From the NCBI GenBank assembly GCA_026075535.2, contig AP026543.1, positions 2,294,001 to 2,358,000 on the forward strand: 64,000 nt of DNA, given 5' to 3'. Made by a program: the position numbers and the translations under genes. The notes under the pieces are model-generated. The model was not told the origin of the DNA and made no database searches. It was given only the letters and a program-made list of their open reading frames with translations. Source of the stretch: Tricholoma matsutake. Lineage: Eukaryota; Basidiomycota; Agaricomycetes; Agaricales; Tricholomataceae. Positions 1-9,440 of this stretch are shown piece after piece. Position 1 is the first letter of the stretch. Every line of letters starts with the position of its first letter.

Positions 1-907
1 ACAATCTCAACTTGTACTTCGACAATGCATTCCATCAGTCTCATTCAAATTTCAGACCATCAGATCTGAGATACTCAGAGCTGAGTGATTCTCAAGTTTA
101 TTCAATGCTATCTAATCCTTACGATTCGCATAACCCTATAAGTCTTGTTTACAATGTTTGCAATCTGTTAACAACTTTGGCCTCCACCGACTTGGACTGT
201 CATAGCATCTGCCATTGAACCCAAAAAATCCATTACAACCTTCCACTGCAAAACCCCTGTAACCACTCCATCCTACAGGTACATCGACACTTGCTCATGT
301 ACGAGGGAATGGTCACCGGTCTAATTGGCAATGTCCACCACTACTTGATCAACAATCAACAGTGTTGTGGTACAGTAATCTTTCCTGAGAGCGTTCTAGT
401 TGGATCATAAAGGGAGAAGCATACAAATTACCACCACCTATCTGTGCTCTGACCCTGTCCAACTTGCATCTTCCTGTTTCCTGGTACATTAAACACTTTC
501 ATTTTCTTCCAAACAATGCTAACAAATTGCTTCCATATCTCCACAGGTAAGCAATGTCTCCAATTTGCGAGCACAATGTCATATACAATGGCAAGAAGGT
601 GATGATGATGGAGAGCATCCCTAACTTTGTCAACATTGTTGACAAGGTACACTTGCCTTCATGAGTCAGTCAACCTACACAATGGAACACTTCAATTATG
701 AATGTGACTTACTGAGAATTGGACGTGGGTTACAAGACATTGGAGATACATGATTTGGGACCATCTCCTGGTCAGCTGAGTCACTCCGATGTTGCTTGCT
801 GGCATTATGCAACATAGTAGGAGACGAGACCCTTGATATAGACATCAATGTAAGCTGCTGAGATCTGCCATGTTGCTTCGCTAATTGTTGATTAGGGTCT
901 GAACGAT
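1..907 (+). other. Unassigned sequence upstream of the hAT transposase
   Basis: No coding region here could be assigned. It lies directly upstream of, and in the same direction as, recognisable hAT transposase sequence, so it is probably the eroded N-terminal part of that gene. The longest open stretch (12-218, 68 codons) has no motif I recognise, and stop codons occur in all frames. The left end of the element lies outside the window. Confidence 0.3.
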
Positions 908-2432
908 GTGTTTCAGTCCTCTAGTGCTCAAAGCATTGAGCTTGAGTTATTGCTCATGAAGTTTATTGTGGTTGTGGGACCTTTTGCTAAAGCCATCCAG
1001 TGTCTTGAATCTCTGAATACCAACCTGGCAGATTTCTACCTTTATTGGCTAGCAATTGTTTCACAGCTTGTATATCTCTTCAGCCACAATCAAGTGGGCT
1101 TATCAGCTCAGACAATGGAGGATATTTGAGTGATTACGAATAAGTGCTTTGATCAGATGATCAACAAGTCACCCAATGATGTTTATATCACAGTGTTTTT
1201 CTTGAATCCACGTGAGTTGGGAGATACACTTCAAGAGTCATCTGATAATTCTGCACACAATTTAGATCATCGTGGTGCACAGATCTTCAAACAGATCAAT
1301 CCCCTGTCTATTCCAGCTCTCATCCTCAAACCCAATGGGACGACAAATCCTCCATCAAACACAGGAATACTGGCTTTGAAACTGACTGCACCAAAGAAAG
1401 ACATTCTAACAAGGGCTGGGCTATTGTTGCAACAGCTCTTGAAAAAATGAATATGGTGATGCATACACCAAATTGTACCCTGACCCCATTGCCATCATGA
1501 AACAGTGAAACCCTCTTTTAGCAGCTATAAATGCAGTGGATGCCCTGCATTGTCTGAAGGATGAGTTGAAACAGTATGCAAAGGGCAAAGAGCCTTTCAA
1601 TCACTGCTTTTGGGATGGGCAGACAGTGCTGTCATGGTGGACATTGGTACAGAAGGATGAGTTTGCTCAGGTTCTCGGGGTATGTTTGGCCTGACCATGA
1701 TGCTTCATTTACTTACAAGAACAATGTTCCTAGGCTCTTGCTATCAAAATTTATTCAGTCTGTGCAGTCTCGATGGTTGATGAGCGGATGGCTTCCATGG
1801 TAACAAGCATCAACACTGCAAAATGAAGTTCACAGATGGTGCACACTGTCCAAAACCATGTCCAGATCCATGCATTCCACCGTGTGAATGATCCTGATGT
1901 GCATATCTGAACTCCTCTGACTTTTCCTATACTTAATAGATCTCAGAAAAAAAAGAGGAAGGAGAAGCCCATTGTCAAGTGGCAGGACATGCAGAAGACT
2001 ATTCATGGTGCAGATGACATAGTCACATCATCAAAAGCATCCCAAACAGAAAGGCCTCCAGTCCTGGAACGAGACTCGGATGATGTGGAGGATCTATCAG
2101 AATTGGTCTCTGGTTCTGAAGTCATGTCCAAAGAGAATGGTGATGGTTTAACTTGGCTTGATGGTCCCCCACCAAATCTTGATGATGTGGAGCAAAGTGT
2201 CTTCACTATTGAAGCCACTGTAGATGTTGGTTTGTTGTACCTTCTGGATCTGCTTGAGTCAACACTGGCCATGACACAAAATCAGCCTGCTGGCAGTGGT
2301 AATCATCCCAAGGCTCGTCTTCAGTGCCGATGGCCCCAAAAGATATGGATTGGAGTGTCTGGTATTGGCTCGCTAATCTACTGCAAAATTGGTACTTCTC
2401 AGCTAATTTACTGGCTAATTAGCGCTAATTAG
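908..2432 (+). pseudogene. hAT-superfamily transposase, C-terminal half, decayed
   Basis: Cut-and-paste DNA transposase of the hAT superfamily, recognised from the C-terminal catalytic/dimerisation region. Around 990-1070 it encodes a tract with DFYLYWLAIVSQL, followed at 1140-1215 by a CFDQMI...VYITVFFLNPR tract. Both are typical of fungal hAT proteins. The hATC dimerisation motif (ALAIKIYSV, then SMVDERMASM) lies at about 1734-1800. Reading into it needs removal of a short intron, 1680-1733 (GTATGT...CTAG). A TGA at 1127-1129, another in-frame stop near 1497 and further stops after the hATC motif break the gene. The acidic tail at 1989-2240 keeps an open frame. Downstream TAATTAGC repeats may be the 3' subterminal region. 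The family assignment rests on motif recognition, not on an alignment. Confidence 0.72.
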
Positions 2433-2460
2433 CCCAAACCAAAACTCTGTTAATTAGCCC
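2376..2460 (+). repeat. TAATTAGC short direct/inverted repeats, possible hAT subterminal region
   Basis: At least four copies of the octamer GCTAATTA/TAATTAGC occur within 85 bp, directly after the transposase tail. Arrays of short subterminal motifs that bind transposase are known in hAT elements. I could not place a terminal inverted repeat because the other element end is outside the window. Confidence 0.4.
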
Positions 2461-3073
2461 TAAAATACAAGGGTGAATCAGACTTTTCCAGGGTGAAGTG
2501 CTAGTTTGCCAGTCAATTAGAAATCATGTGAAAATCCCTGAGCACTAGTCAACAAGCCTTGTGTTTCTCATATATATATCTCGCTAGATATGCCACCGTT
2601 TGTGGACAACCTAATACCCTCAATGGAATATACATTTCTAGCTGACATCAACACTTCATGGTTCAACAGCAATCACCTTCCCATCTACTTCTGTCTCAAA
2701 TCATCTCTCTCCATTTTCACATCTATGCCTCAAGACTCTGCCCTGTTGCCAGATCTGAGATGACATGTTGTCGAACATGCAACCTTCATATAACTACCGG
2801 CAGCTCACATGGAAAGAAGGGAGACACGTCATACAACCCTTGTCCACCCATGGTGTTTTTTCTCTTTCAGTCCTCCATCATCCGTAGTCAAAAAGTCACT
2901 GGTAAAGCTGAAGGGAACCACAGCAATCTGTCCAACATCATCGGTAAGTCTGTTTCTCCATTTGTTGAACAACATACTTACTTTGTCCAGGCATGGGAAG
3001 TGAAGTGAAGGCTGTTATAGCTCAGGCAGAGCATAGGAAACTGGTGGTTCCAGCCTGATGCGAATGCCATGGC
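2461..3073. other. Intergenic sequence, no gene recognised
   Basis: A 116-codon open frame at 2658-3008 (+) has no recognisable domain and includes a GTAAGT-type donor at 2944. I see no support for it as a gene. The stretch otherwise separates the hAT remnant from the LTR of element B. Confidence 0.4.
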
Positions 3074-3442
3074 TGTAAGCACAACCTTACAGTGATGGTG
3101 TGGAGTCCATTGACCTTGCAAGGGGGAACCAAAGTTGATTAGATAATTACATAATACAATAACATAATGTGCTAACCTTGCAAGAGGGAACCAAAGAGAA
3201 TTCTCTGAGGTCCCCCTGGCAAGGTGTGATTCATGTCTTATATACATATTCCCCAGGCCATTGTCCCTACTGGCATTGTCCTACTAGATCACTGTAATGT
3301 CCTGCGGGTTTCCACCGGTTACTGTGGGGACCACATACTTCTCCAGGTTTGAGCTGTGTCACATCATGGTAGTGCAGTAAGGTGGTCAGTGGGTTTCCCA
3401 TGGAAACCCAATGGAAACTCCGTGGTAGGCTGTCCCCTTACA
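3074..3442 (-). repeat. 3' LTR of Ty3/gypsy element B
   Basis: A 369-bp LTR with short inverted ends (TGTAAG on the left, CTTACA on the right). On the minus strand it contains a TATATAA box (near 3233-3245). It also holds two near-identical direct repeats of about 20 bp (3114-3134 and 3175-3195). It sits next to a C-rich tract (minus-strand polypurine) that resumes at 9441 on the other side of element A, so it belongs to the element whose pol lies at 9454-12116. The 5' LTR of B is not in the window. Confidence 0.65.
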
Positions 3443-3449
3443 TCACCCC

Positions 3450-3815
3450 TATAAGGGCAACCTCAGCCTCTAGCAAAGGGAAATCTGAAGAGAAAACTCT
3501 AAGGAACCCTTTGCCGATGCCCAGTATATGTGAAGACAACAAAAATCAAATAATAACCTAAAAATAGAAAAGGTGGAGATAGGCAGATCAAGGCTGCTGA
3601 ATGACATCATACCAAGGGGTAGGTGTCAGAAGGGGTGCTCTGCCTCTAAATATAGAACTGTCAACATGCACAAACATGATAGAAAGGGAAAATTAGTAAT
3701 AAAATCTGGAAAAATCATAGAAAATGAAGAATAGAAGGAAATAAAGGGAGGAAAAATATAGAATGAATGTAAAAAATAGGAGAAACACACAGGGCACCCC
3801 CCTAGTCCCCTTACA
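3450..3815 (-). repeat. 3' LTR of element A (internally deleted)
   Basis: A 366-bp LTR running TATAAG...CCTTACA on the plus strand. Compared with the 5' LTR (9013-9435) it lacks about 57 bp between two direct repeats of TAGCAAAGGGAAATC, which looks like repeat-mediated deletion. A polypurine tract (GGAGGGGGTGA on the minus strand) lies immediately internal at 3816-3827. Confidence 0.88.
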
Positions 3816-5419
3816 TCACCCCCTCCGTAAGATGCATCGCCCCAATGCATTCGAAATTTCATACAACCAAAGTCCGTGACTTGAATGCGACACGGTGCAG
3901 CAGTGTGCTGTTGGTGGAATTCCTTGACTAACTGAGGGGCATTCACATCAGACTCTTCAACCCATGAGTTCTCCTCATACCCATAACCCTTCCAATGCAC
4001 CAAATACTGGAGTTTTTCTTGATGCAAACAGCTGTCCAAGATTGACTTGACTTCGTATTGGGGTTCTCCTTCGATCACTGTAGGCAGTGGTGGTGGGTGT
4101 GAATGGCATCCCAGGAATGGATCTGGGGGAGCTGGGAGGAGTTTGACGACATGGAAGACTGGGTGGAGTCTGGACATGGAGGCTGGGAGGTGTAGATGAT
4201 AGGCATGCATTCCAACACACTTGATGATGGGGAAAGGTCCCAGGAAGCAATGAGCGAGTTTCTTGGACGGACGTGTAGTGGAGATGTCACTGGAGTCAAG
4301 ATAAACTTGATCATCAACCTTGTACTGAGGGGTTGGAGAATGGCATTGGTTGTAAAAGTGTGCCATGTTGTCCTTCACCTTTGCTAAGGCTGCCTTTGCC
4401 TCCTCCAAGCTATCCCACATGCATTCTGTGAACTCATTCACCGTCTCGATGTGTGAGGGAGTTTGGCAAGGTTCAAATCCCATGCATGGATGCCATCCAG
4501 TGTCTAAGAGGAAAGGGGTCTGTTGAGTGGAAGCATGGACATGGTTGTTGTATCCGAACTCCGCCAAGGGGAGAAGATCATCCCAATCATCCTGGCATTC
4601 ATTGACAAAGATGTGGATGTACTGCTCCAGTTCCTGGTTGACTCGCTCAGTCTGGCTGTCGGTTTGTGGGTGATAAGCAGTTGAAGCAAGGAGTTTGATC
4701 CCCAGGAGTTGGTACAGCTTGCGAGTGAACTCTGCCATGAACTGAGGGCCACGATCAGAGAGGAAAGCACCAGGAAGTCTGTGTAATTTCCACACATGGT
4801 GGAGGTAGAGTCGGGCAGCACCCAGGGCACTGACAGTGGTGTGAGTGGGAATGAAGTGAGCACATTTCCCCACTGAATCAACTGTGCACATCACCACATC
4901 AAACCCATTCAACTCTGGCAATTCCACCACAAAGTCGACACTGACAACCTCCCAATGACTCTCTGGAACAGGAAGAGGGTGTAGCTCGCCAATGGGTTTG
5001 CGATGAGGAACCTTGGTGCATAAGCAAAGGTCACAAGTACAACAATACTGACCAATGAGCCATGACATTTGTGGCCACCAATAATTCTGTGAGGTGAGCT
5101 CCAAGGTCTTCCAGCGTCCAGGATGACCAGCAATCTGTGAGTCATGGTGTTGGGATATGATGTGCTGGCAAAGGTCTGGGTCATTGGGAACATAGATGCG
5201 GTCCCTGAAATACAGCAAGTCCTCTTTTTCAGCCCACTCTGCTGCACGCAAGGAAAGGGGGGATCCCTTCCTCAGTTCTTTAACAGCTTGGGCAACAACA
5301 TCCTCATGTAAACTGCTATGGTTTGCACAATGAATGTCATGTAATATGTCCTGCTCCTCGCCCTGGGGTGCGATGCCTTCCAGTGCCTGAATGGTGAACA
5401 GGTCTGGCTGCAACAACAC
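3626..5419 (-). pseudogene. Element A integrase with C-terminal chromodomain
   Basis: Inserts element cDNA into the chromosome. The zinc-binding HHCC region is visible (HHDSQIAGHPGRW ... CCTCDLC). All three DDE residues can be seen: D in SVDFVVELPE, D in LSDRGPQF and E in DSQTERVNQ. The C-terminus has a chromodomain (YEVKSILDS ... [15 protein letters not shown]), expected to target histone marks. The frame has no stop here and runs through the polypurine tract into the 3' LTR, ending at 3626, so the last ~60 residues are LTR-encoded. A TGA near 5459 separates it from RNase H. Very similar to copy A2. Confidence 0.9.
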
Positions 5420-5461
5420 AATGTTTTGGTTGTCATCGCTGCCATCCCCATGGTCTGCACA

Positions 5462-5752
5462 TCAGGAGAGGTCATCGGTCTTCCCCATGCTGTGACCCGG
5501 ATGGTGGTGCAAGGAGAAGTCAAATCTGGATAGATACAGGGACCAACAAGCTTGACGATGGTTCAATTTCTTGGCCATCATAAAGTACTCAAGATTCTTG
5601 TGATCCATCCAAATTTCCACCTTGTGTTGGGCACCCTCGAGGAAGTGTCGCCACTCCTCAAGTGCACGCATTATCACCAACATCTCCTTGTCATGGATCT
5701 CATAATTTCACTCTACAGCACTAAGGCTTTTGGAGTAGAATGCAACAGGATG
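5462..5752 (-). pseudogene. Element A RNase H segment
   Basis: RNase H region of the polyprotein, with HKNLEYF and [22 protein letters not shown] tracts typical of Ty3 RNase H. It is broken by a TGA near 5715 (after SLSAVE) and bounded by a TAG at 5750-5752 that interrupts the conserved EDQKWHPVAFYSKSL stretch, and by a TGA near 5459 in LSRCADHG-like context. The stops look like point mutations of Trp and Arg codons. Confidence 0.85.
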
Positions 5753-7741
5753 CTACTTCTGGTCCTCCAGAGACTGCTGAGACAACACAGCACCCATTGC
5801 AAAGTCAGAACTGTTGGCTTCTACACGAAAAGGATGCGAATCGTCAGCAAAGGTAAGGATGGGAGTGGAAGTGACCATCTCTTTAAGCCTTTCGAATGCC
5901 TCCTGTTGTGCATTATCCCACCTCCATGCCTCCTTTCCTGTCAAGTCAAACAGTGGTTGTGCATGATGTGAGAAATCCTTGATAAAACACCAATAGAAAT
6001 TGATGAAGCCCAGGAAAGACTGCACCTCTTTCTTGTTCGTGGGCGTCGGCCAAGCTGTGACCCCGTTCACCTTGATAGGATCCATCTCCACCTGACCCTC
6101 CAAGATAATCAGGCCAAGGTACTCAATCTTGGTCTTCTCAAACTCACACTTGTCCTGATGAAGGTAGAGTTTGTACCATTGAAGCCGTTCTAGGATGAGG
6201 CGCATGATGCGATGGTGCTCTTCAACCATGCGAGTGAAGATGAGGATGTCGTCGAGATAGATGCAGACAACGCCTTCAAGGATGAGGTCATGGAAAATGT
6301 CGTTCATCATGGTCTGAAAGGTGGCAGGACTATTAGTAAGGCCAAAGAACATGACAAGCGGTTCAAAAAGACCATGGTTGGTATGAAAGGCTGCCTTCCA
6401 CTCATCTCCCTCCTTTATCTTCACATTATTGTAGCCCCAATGGACATCAAGCTTGGTGAAGTATTGGGCTCCATGGAGCTGGTTCACGAGTTCAGAGATG
6501 AGAGGTAATGGGTAACAATTTTTGACCGTGATGTTGTTGAGCCTTCTGTAGTCTTGAACCAGTCGAAGTGAGCCATCCTTCTTCTTTACAAAGAAAAAGG
6601 GAGAGGCCATGGGTGACTTCGATGGTCGACTATGTCCAGAGGCCAGGTGTTCATCGATGAACTGGTCAAGCTGTTGTTGTTCTTCAGGAGAGAGAGGATA
6701 GACCTTGCAGGATGAAGGGGTTGCACTGGGGGTGAGTTTGATTGTGTGATCCCATGGCTTGTGTGCAGGGAGAGAGTCAAACGATTCCTTGGAGAACACG
6801 TCTCCAAACTCATGGAGATGAGGGAGCAAGGAATTAGTAGAGGATTTAGCAGCATTGTTTTTGTGGAAGGCCTCGGCGAGGCGTTGGAATATGTTCGATG
6901 TAGCACACACCTCATGCGATGGACAAATTGCAGTGTAGAAGATCCAATCACCTTCCTCCACTTCCTCTGGCTCCTCATCATCATCATCATCCGAGTCTGG
7001 CATCATATCAGGAACCCCTTCCAACTCCACTTCAGGTATAGGCAGGGGTCCAGCATGACACTTCTGAGTACATTGTATTGTGGCCTTCTGTCCACAACAT
7101 TCTTGCCTGGCTTCTGTGAAACAAGTATGACAGCGGGATGGACATCGGCTCATGGTAACCTCCCTGGTATGCCAGTTGACCTCCGGGTTATGGTCTCGAA
7201 GCCACGGATAGCCCAAAATCACCTTTTGCTTTCCTAATTGAGTGACAGCAAAAAGGGCACGCTCACTATGATCTTTGTAATGGAGGACCAGGTCTACAAC
7301 CTCTCGGATGGCACCAGCTTCATTTGGGGACCCATCCACATTATACACAGGTATTGGACACGAGAGTGAGCGAGTATTTAGGCGATGTTGTTGTGCGAGA
7401 TGGGCATTGATGAAGAGACTGGTCGCACCGGAGTCCAGGAGCGCAGAGACTCCGAGTATCTGTCCAGTGTCAGTTGTCTGCAGTTCAATTGCTAGGTTCA
7501 AGGAATGTGTAGAGGGAGTGGATGCAACAATATATTTGCATGGTAGTTTACGCTCCCATGATTTAATTTTGGGGTGTGGAGCAGAGGGGGAGATGGGAAG
7601 AGCAGGTATGTCTTTAGCCAACTTCGAAGGGTCAGAGAGGGGAACAGTCACAGAAATGGATTCATTCTCTGGGGATTCAACTGACAAGACTTCAAAGTGG
7701 TTATGGACAGGCAGTGAGGGTGTACAATTCACTCGCTGCAA
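5753..7741 (-). pseudogene. Element A protease and reverse transcriptase
   Basis: A 662-codon open frame. The aspartic protease active site LLDSGATSLFI lies near residue 102. A linker near residues 195-235 is unusually rich in cysteine and is followed by a run of Asp/Glu. Reverse transcriptase follows (residues ~340-570) with KKKDGSLRLVQDYRRLN, LPLISELVNQL and an intact catalytic YLDDILIF near residue 495. RNase H begins at the end (PFRVEANSSDFAMGAVLSQQ). The frame is -1 relative to gag, and a T5 run on the minus strand at 7746-7750 marks the junction. The catalytic Asp codons are still GACGAC with intact CpG. Confidence 0.9.
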
Positions 7742-7745
7742 ATAG

Positions 7746-7750
7746 AAAAA
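7746..7750 (-). promoter_or_regulatory. Possible gag-pol frameshift region (T5 run)
   Basis: The gag-side frame and the protease frame overlap here in a -1 relation, around GATTTTTCT on the minus strand. The same T5 occurs in copy A2 at 49416-49420. It is not a canonical X XXY YYZ heptamer, so programmed frameshifting is inference. Confidence 0.35.
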
Positions 7751-7814
7751 TCCTGCTCCTCTACAACTTCTGACTTGATCTCCTCTGCAACCTGATCCTT
7801 CGCTTCCTTGACAT

Positions 7815-8982
7815 CTACAAGTGCCAACAAGTCTTGGAGGAGTTCATCTCACCCCTCAGGGGTGAGCATGTGGATATCCTGACGATGGGGACACACTCCA
7901 GCCCTGTGCCCAGTTTCCCCACAATGGTAGCAGAGATCCAACCTATGTGCATGGCTGTGGGCTGCATCAACATCCATTGGTACTGGGACATTGATGGCTG
8001 GTGTGGGAGTTTGACAAACAGGAATGGGGTTAAGGTGGGGAAGGGTTCAATTGAAGGTGTAGGGTGCATGAGTGGTAGTTGGAGCATGGAATGCAGCATT
8101 AAATGCCGCATTTGTGAGTCAGTTCTTGTCACAGAGTGAAGCAGCTTCATACCAAGCATAGATATCATCGTCCGCTGGGTGCCCTTCCAACATCTGTGCA
8201 ATCTGGTCCTGAATTTCTCGGTTGAGGCCCCGTCGGAACTTCACCACCACTGGTAGCCCACTCCCATATCCTGCCATGTCCACCAAATCCTTAAACTCAT
8301 CGATATAATCATCCATGGATTGATGCGCCTGGTGGTAAGAGGATGACTCAAGTCATGTCACTGCTCAGTGGTGCTCATTGAGGGGACAAAAGTGGCATAC
8401 AAACTCGGCTCGAAAGTCACCCCAAGTGGAGAAAGGTAGAGAACCGAGTTCTTTAGTTTGACACAGAATACGGTCCATGTAGAGATAGGTGCATTCAGAT
8501 TTCATGTACGTGAAGGCCCAATAAATTTTTGCAGCCTCAGCGACGAATTTATGCGATTGGAGACTGATGTATAACTCACAGGAATTAAGGAAGGCACGTC
8601 CCTGTGCACATGCACCATTAAATTCAGCGGGGGGGGACGGTTTGATCTGGGCATGCTCTTTAGTGGGTGCGTTTGGTGGTATGTTGCTGTTGGGTGTGCT
8701 TGGAGTCGCAATGGGGGGAATATTGGCTGTAGGGTTAGTCTGCAGGGTCCTGACAAAGTTTTCAATTGTAGATTTAAGTGAATCGATTTGCATGCGTATT
8801 CTGGAAACATTGCTTTCAAGTGCGTCGAGGCGCTCTGATGCATCCATGTCGCTAGGGGGCGCATTTGCTGAAAATGGCAGCGCAGTAAAGGCGAGACTAT
8901 CTGGAACAGTATGTAGGGAGTCTGTGGAGCTTTGGGAAGCGTTGTCCACTCCGTACCTGCCTATCTTGGGCAGTGCATTCAT
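7815..8982 (-). pseudogene. Element A Gag with CCHC zinc knuckle
   Basis: Structural nucleocapsid protein. I start it at the ATG at 8982 (MNALPKIGRYG), just inside the 5' LTR. Upstream open sequence is LTR read-through. The capsid region includes FRAEFVCHFCP and, after two TGA codons near 8340-8364, DYIDEFKDLVDMAGY. A CX2CX4HX4C knuckle (CYHCGETGHRAGVC) lies near 7895-7937. A further TGA near 7848 follows TPEG. The TGA codons fall where CGA would fit, matching CpG deamination. Confidence 0.82.
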
Positions 8983-9000
8983 GATTTCGGGCCTTAGGAG

Positions 9001-9010
9001 AGAGTTTTCT
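9001..9010 (-). promoter_or_regulatory. Self-priming primer-binding site of element A
   Basis: Two bases inside the 5' LTR the minus strand reads AGAAAACTCT. This is exactly complementary to AGAGTTTTCT inside the same LTR (plus-strand AGAAAACTCT at 9114-9123). There is no TGG start as in tRNA-primed elements. A copy in A2 is arranged the same way. This matches the Tf1/sushi self-priming mechanism by analogy. Confidence 0.55.
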
Positions 9011-9012
9011 AC

Positions 9013-9435
9013 TATAAGGGCAACCTCAGCCTCTAGCAAAGGGAAATCCGAAATTAAAATTATACTACATAGTACAGGGATTGGGGACACACCTAGCAAA
9101 GGGAAATCCGAAGAGAAAACTCTAAGGAACCCTTTGCCAATGCCCAGTATATGTGAAGACGACAAAAATCAAATAATAACCTAAAAATAAAAAAGGCGGA
9201 GATAGGCAGATCAAGGCCGCTGAATGACATCATACCAAGGGGTAGGTGTTGGAAGGGGTGCTCTGCCTCTAAATATAAAACTGTCAACATGCACAAACAT
9301 GATAGAAAGGGAAAATTAGTAATAAAATCTGGAAAAATCATAGAAAATGAAGATTAGAAGGAAATGAAGTGAAGAAAAATATAGAACATAAAAAATAGGA
9401 GAAACACACAGGGCGCCCCCCCTAGTCCCCTTACA
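9013..9435 (-). repeat. 5' LTR of element A
   Basis: A 423-bp full-length LTR, the more complete of the pair. A TATA-like tract lies at about 9266-9281 (minus GTTTTATATTTAG). It retains both TAGCAAAGGGAAATC direct repeats that were collapsed in the 3' LTR. Confidence 0.88.
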
Positions 9436-9440
9436 ACCCC

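Larger units (their letters stand above)
3450..9435 (-). mobile_element. Ty3/gypsy chromovirus-type retrotransposon A
   Basis: A 5986-bp LTR retrotransposon with LTRs at 3450-3815 and 9013-9435 and a perfect 5-bp target duplication ACCCC (3445-3449 and 9436-9440). Gene order on the minus strand is gag, protease, reverse transcriptase, RNase H, integrase, chromodomain, which defines Ty3/gypsy chromoviruses. It is inserted at the polypurine-tract/3' LTR junction of element B. Coding sequence is broken by TGA stops in gag, a TGA after the zinc knuckle, a TAG at 5750-5752, a TGA near 5715 and a TGA near 5459. CpG sites are much better preserved than in copy A2, so this copy is probably the younger one. 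Confidence 0.92.

Noticed and set aside
2658..3008. 116-codon ORF between hAT remnant and element B
   Set aside because: No motif, unusual composition, contains a splice-donor-like site, and no neighbour suggests a role.
5552..5971. Plus-strand ORFs overlapping the pol of elements A and A2 (for example 5552-5971, 6746-7237, 8567-9184, 47110-47523)
   Set aside because: They are reverse-strand shadows of strongly recognised retrotransposon proteins and have no domain.
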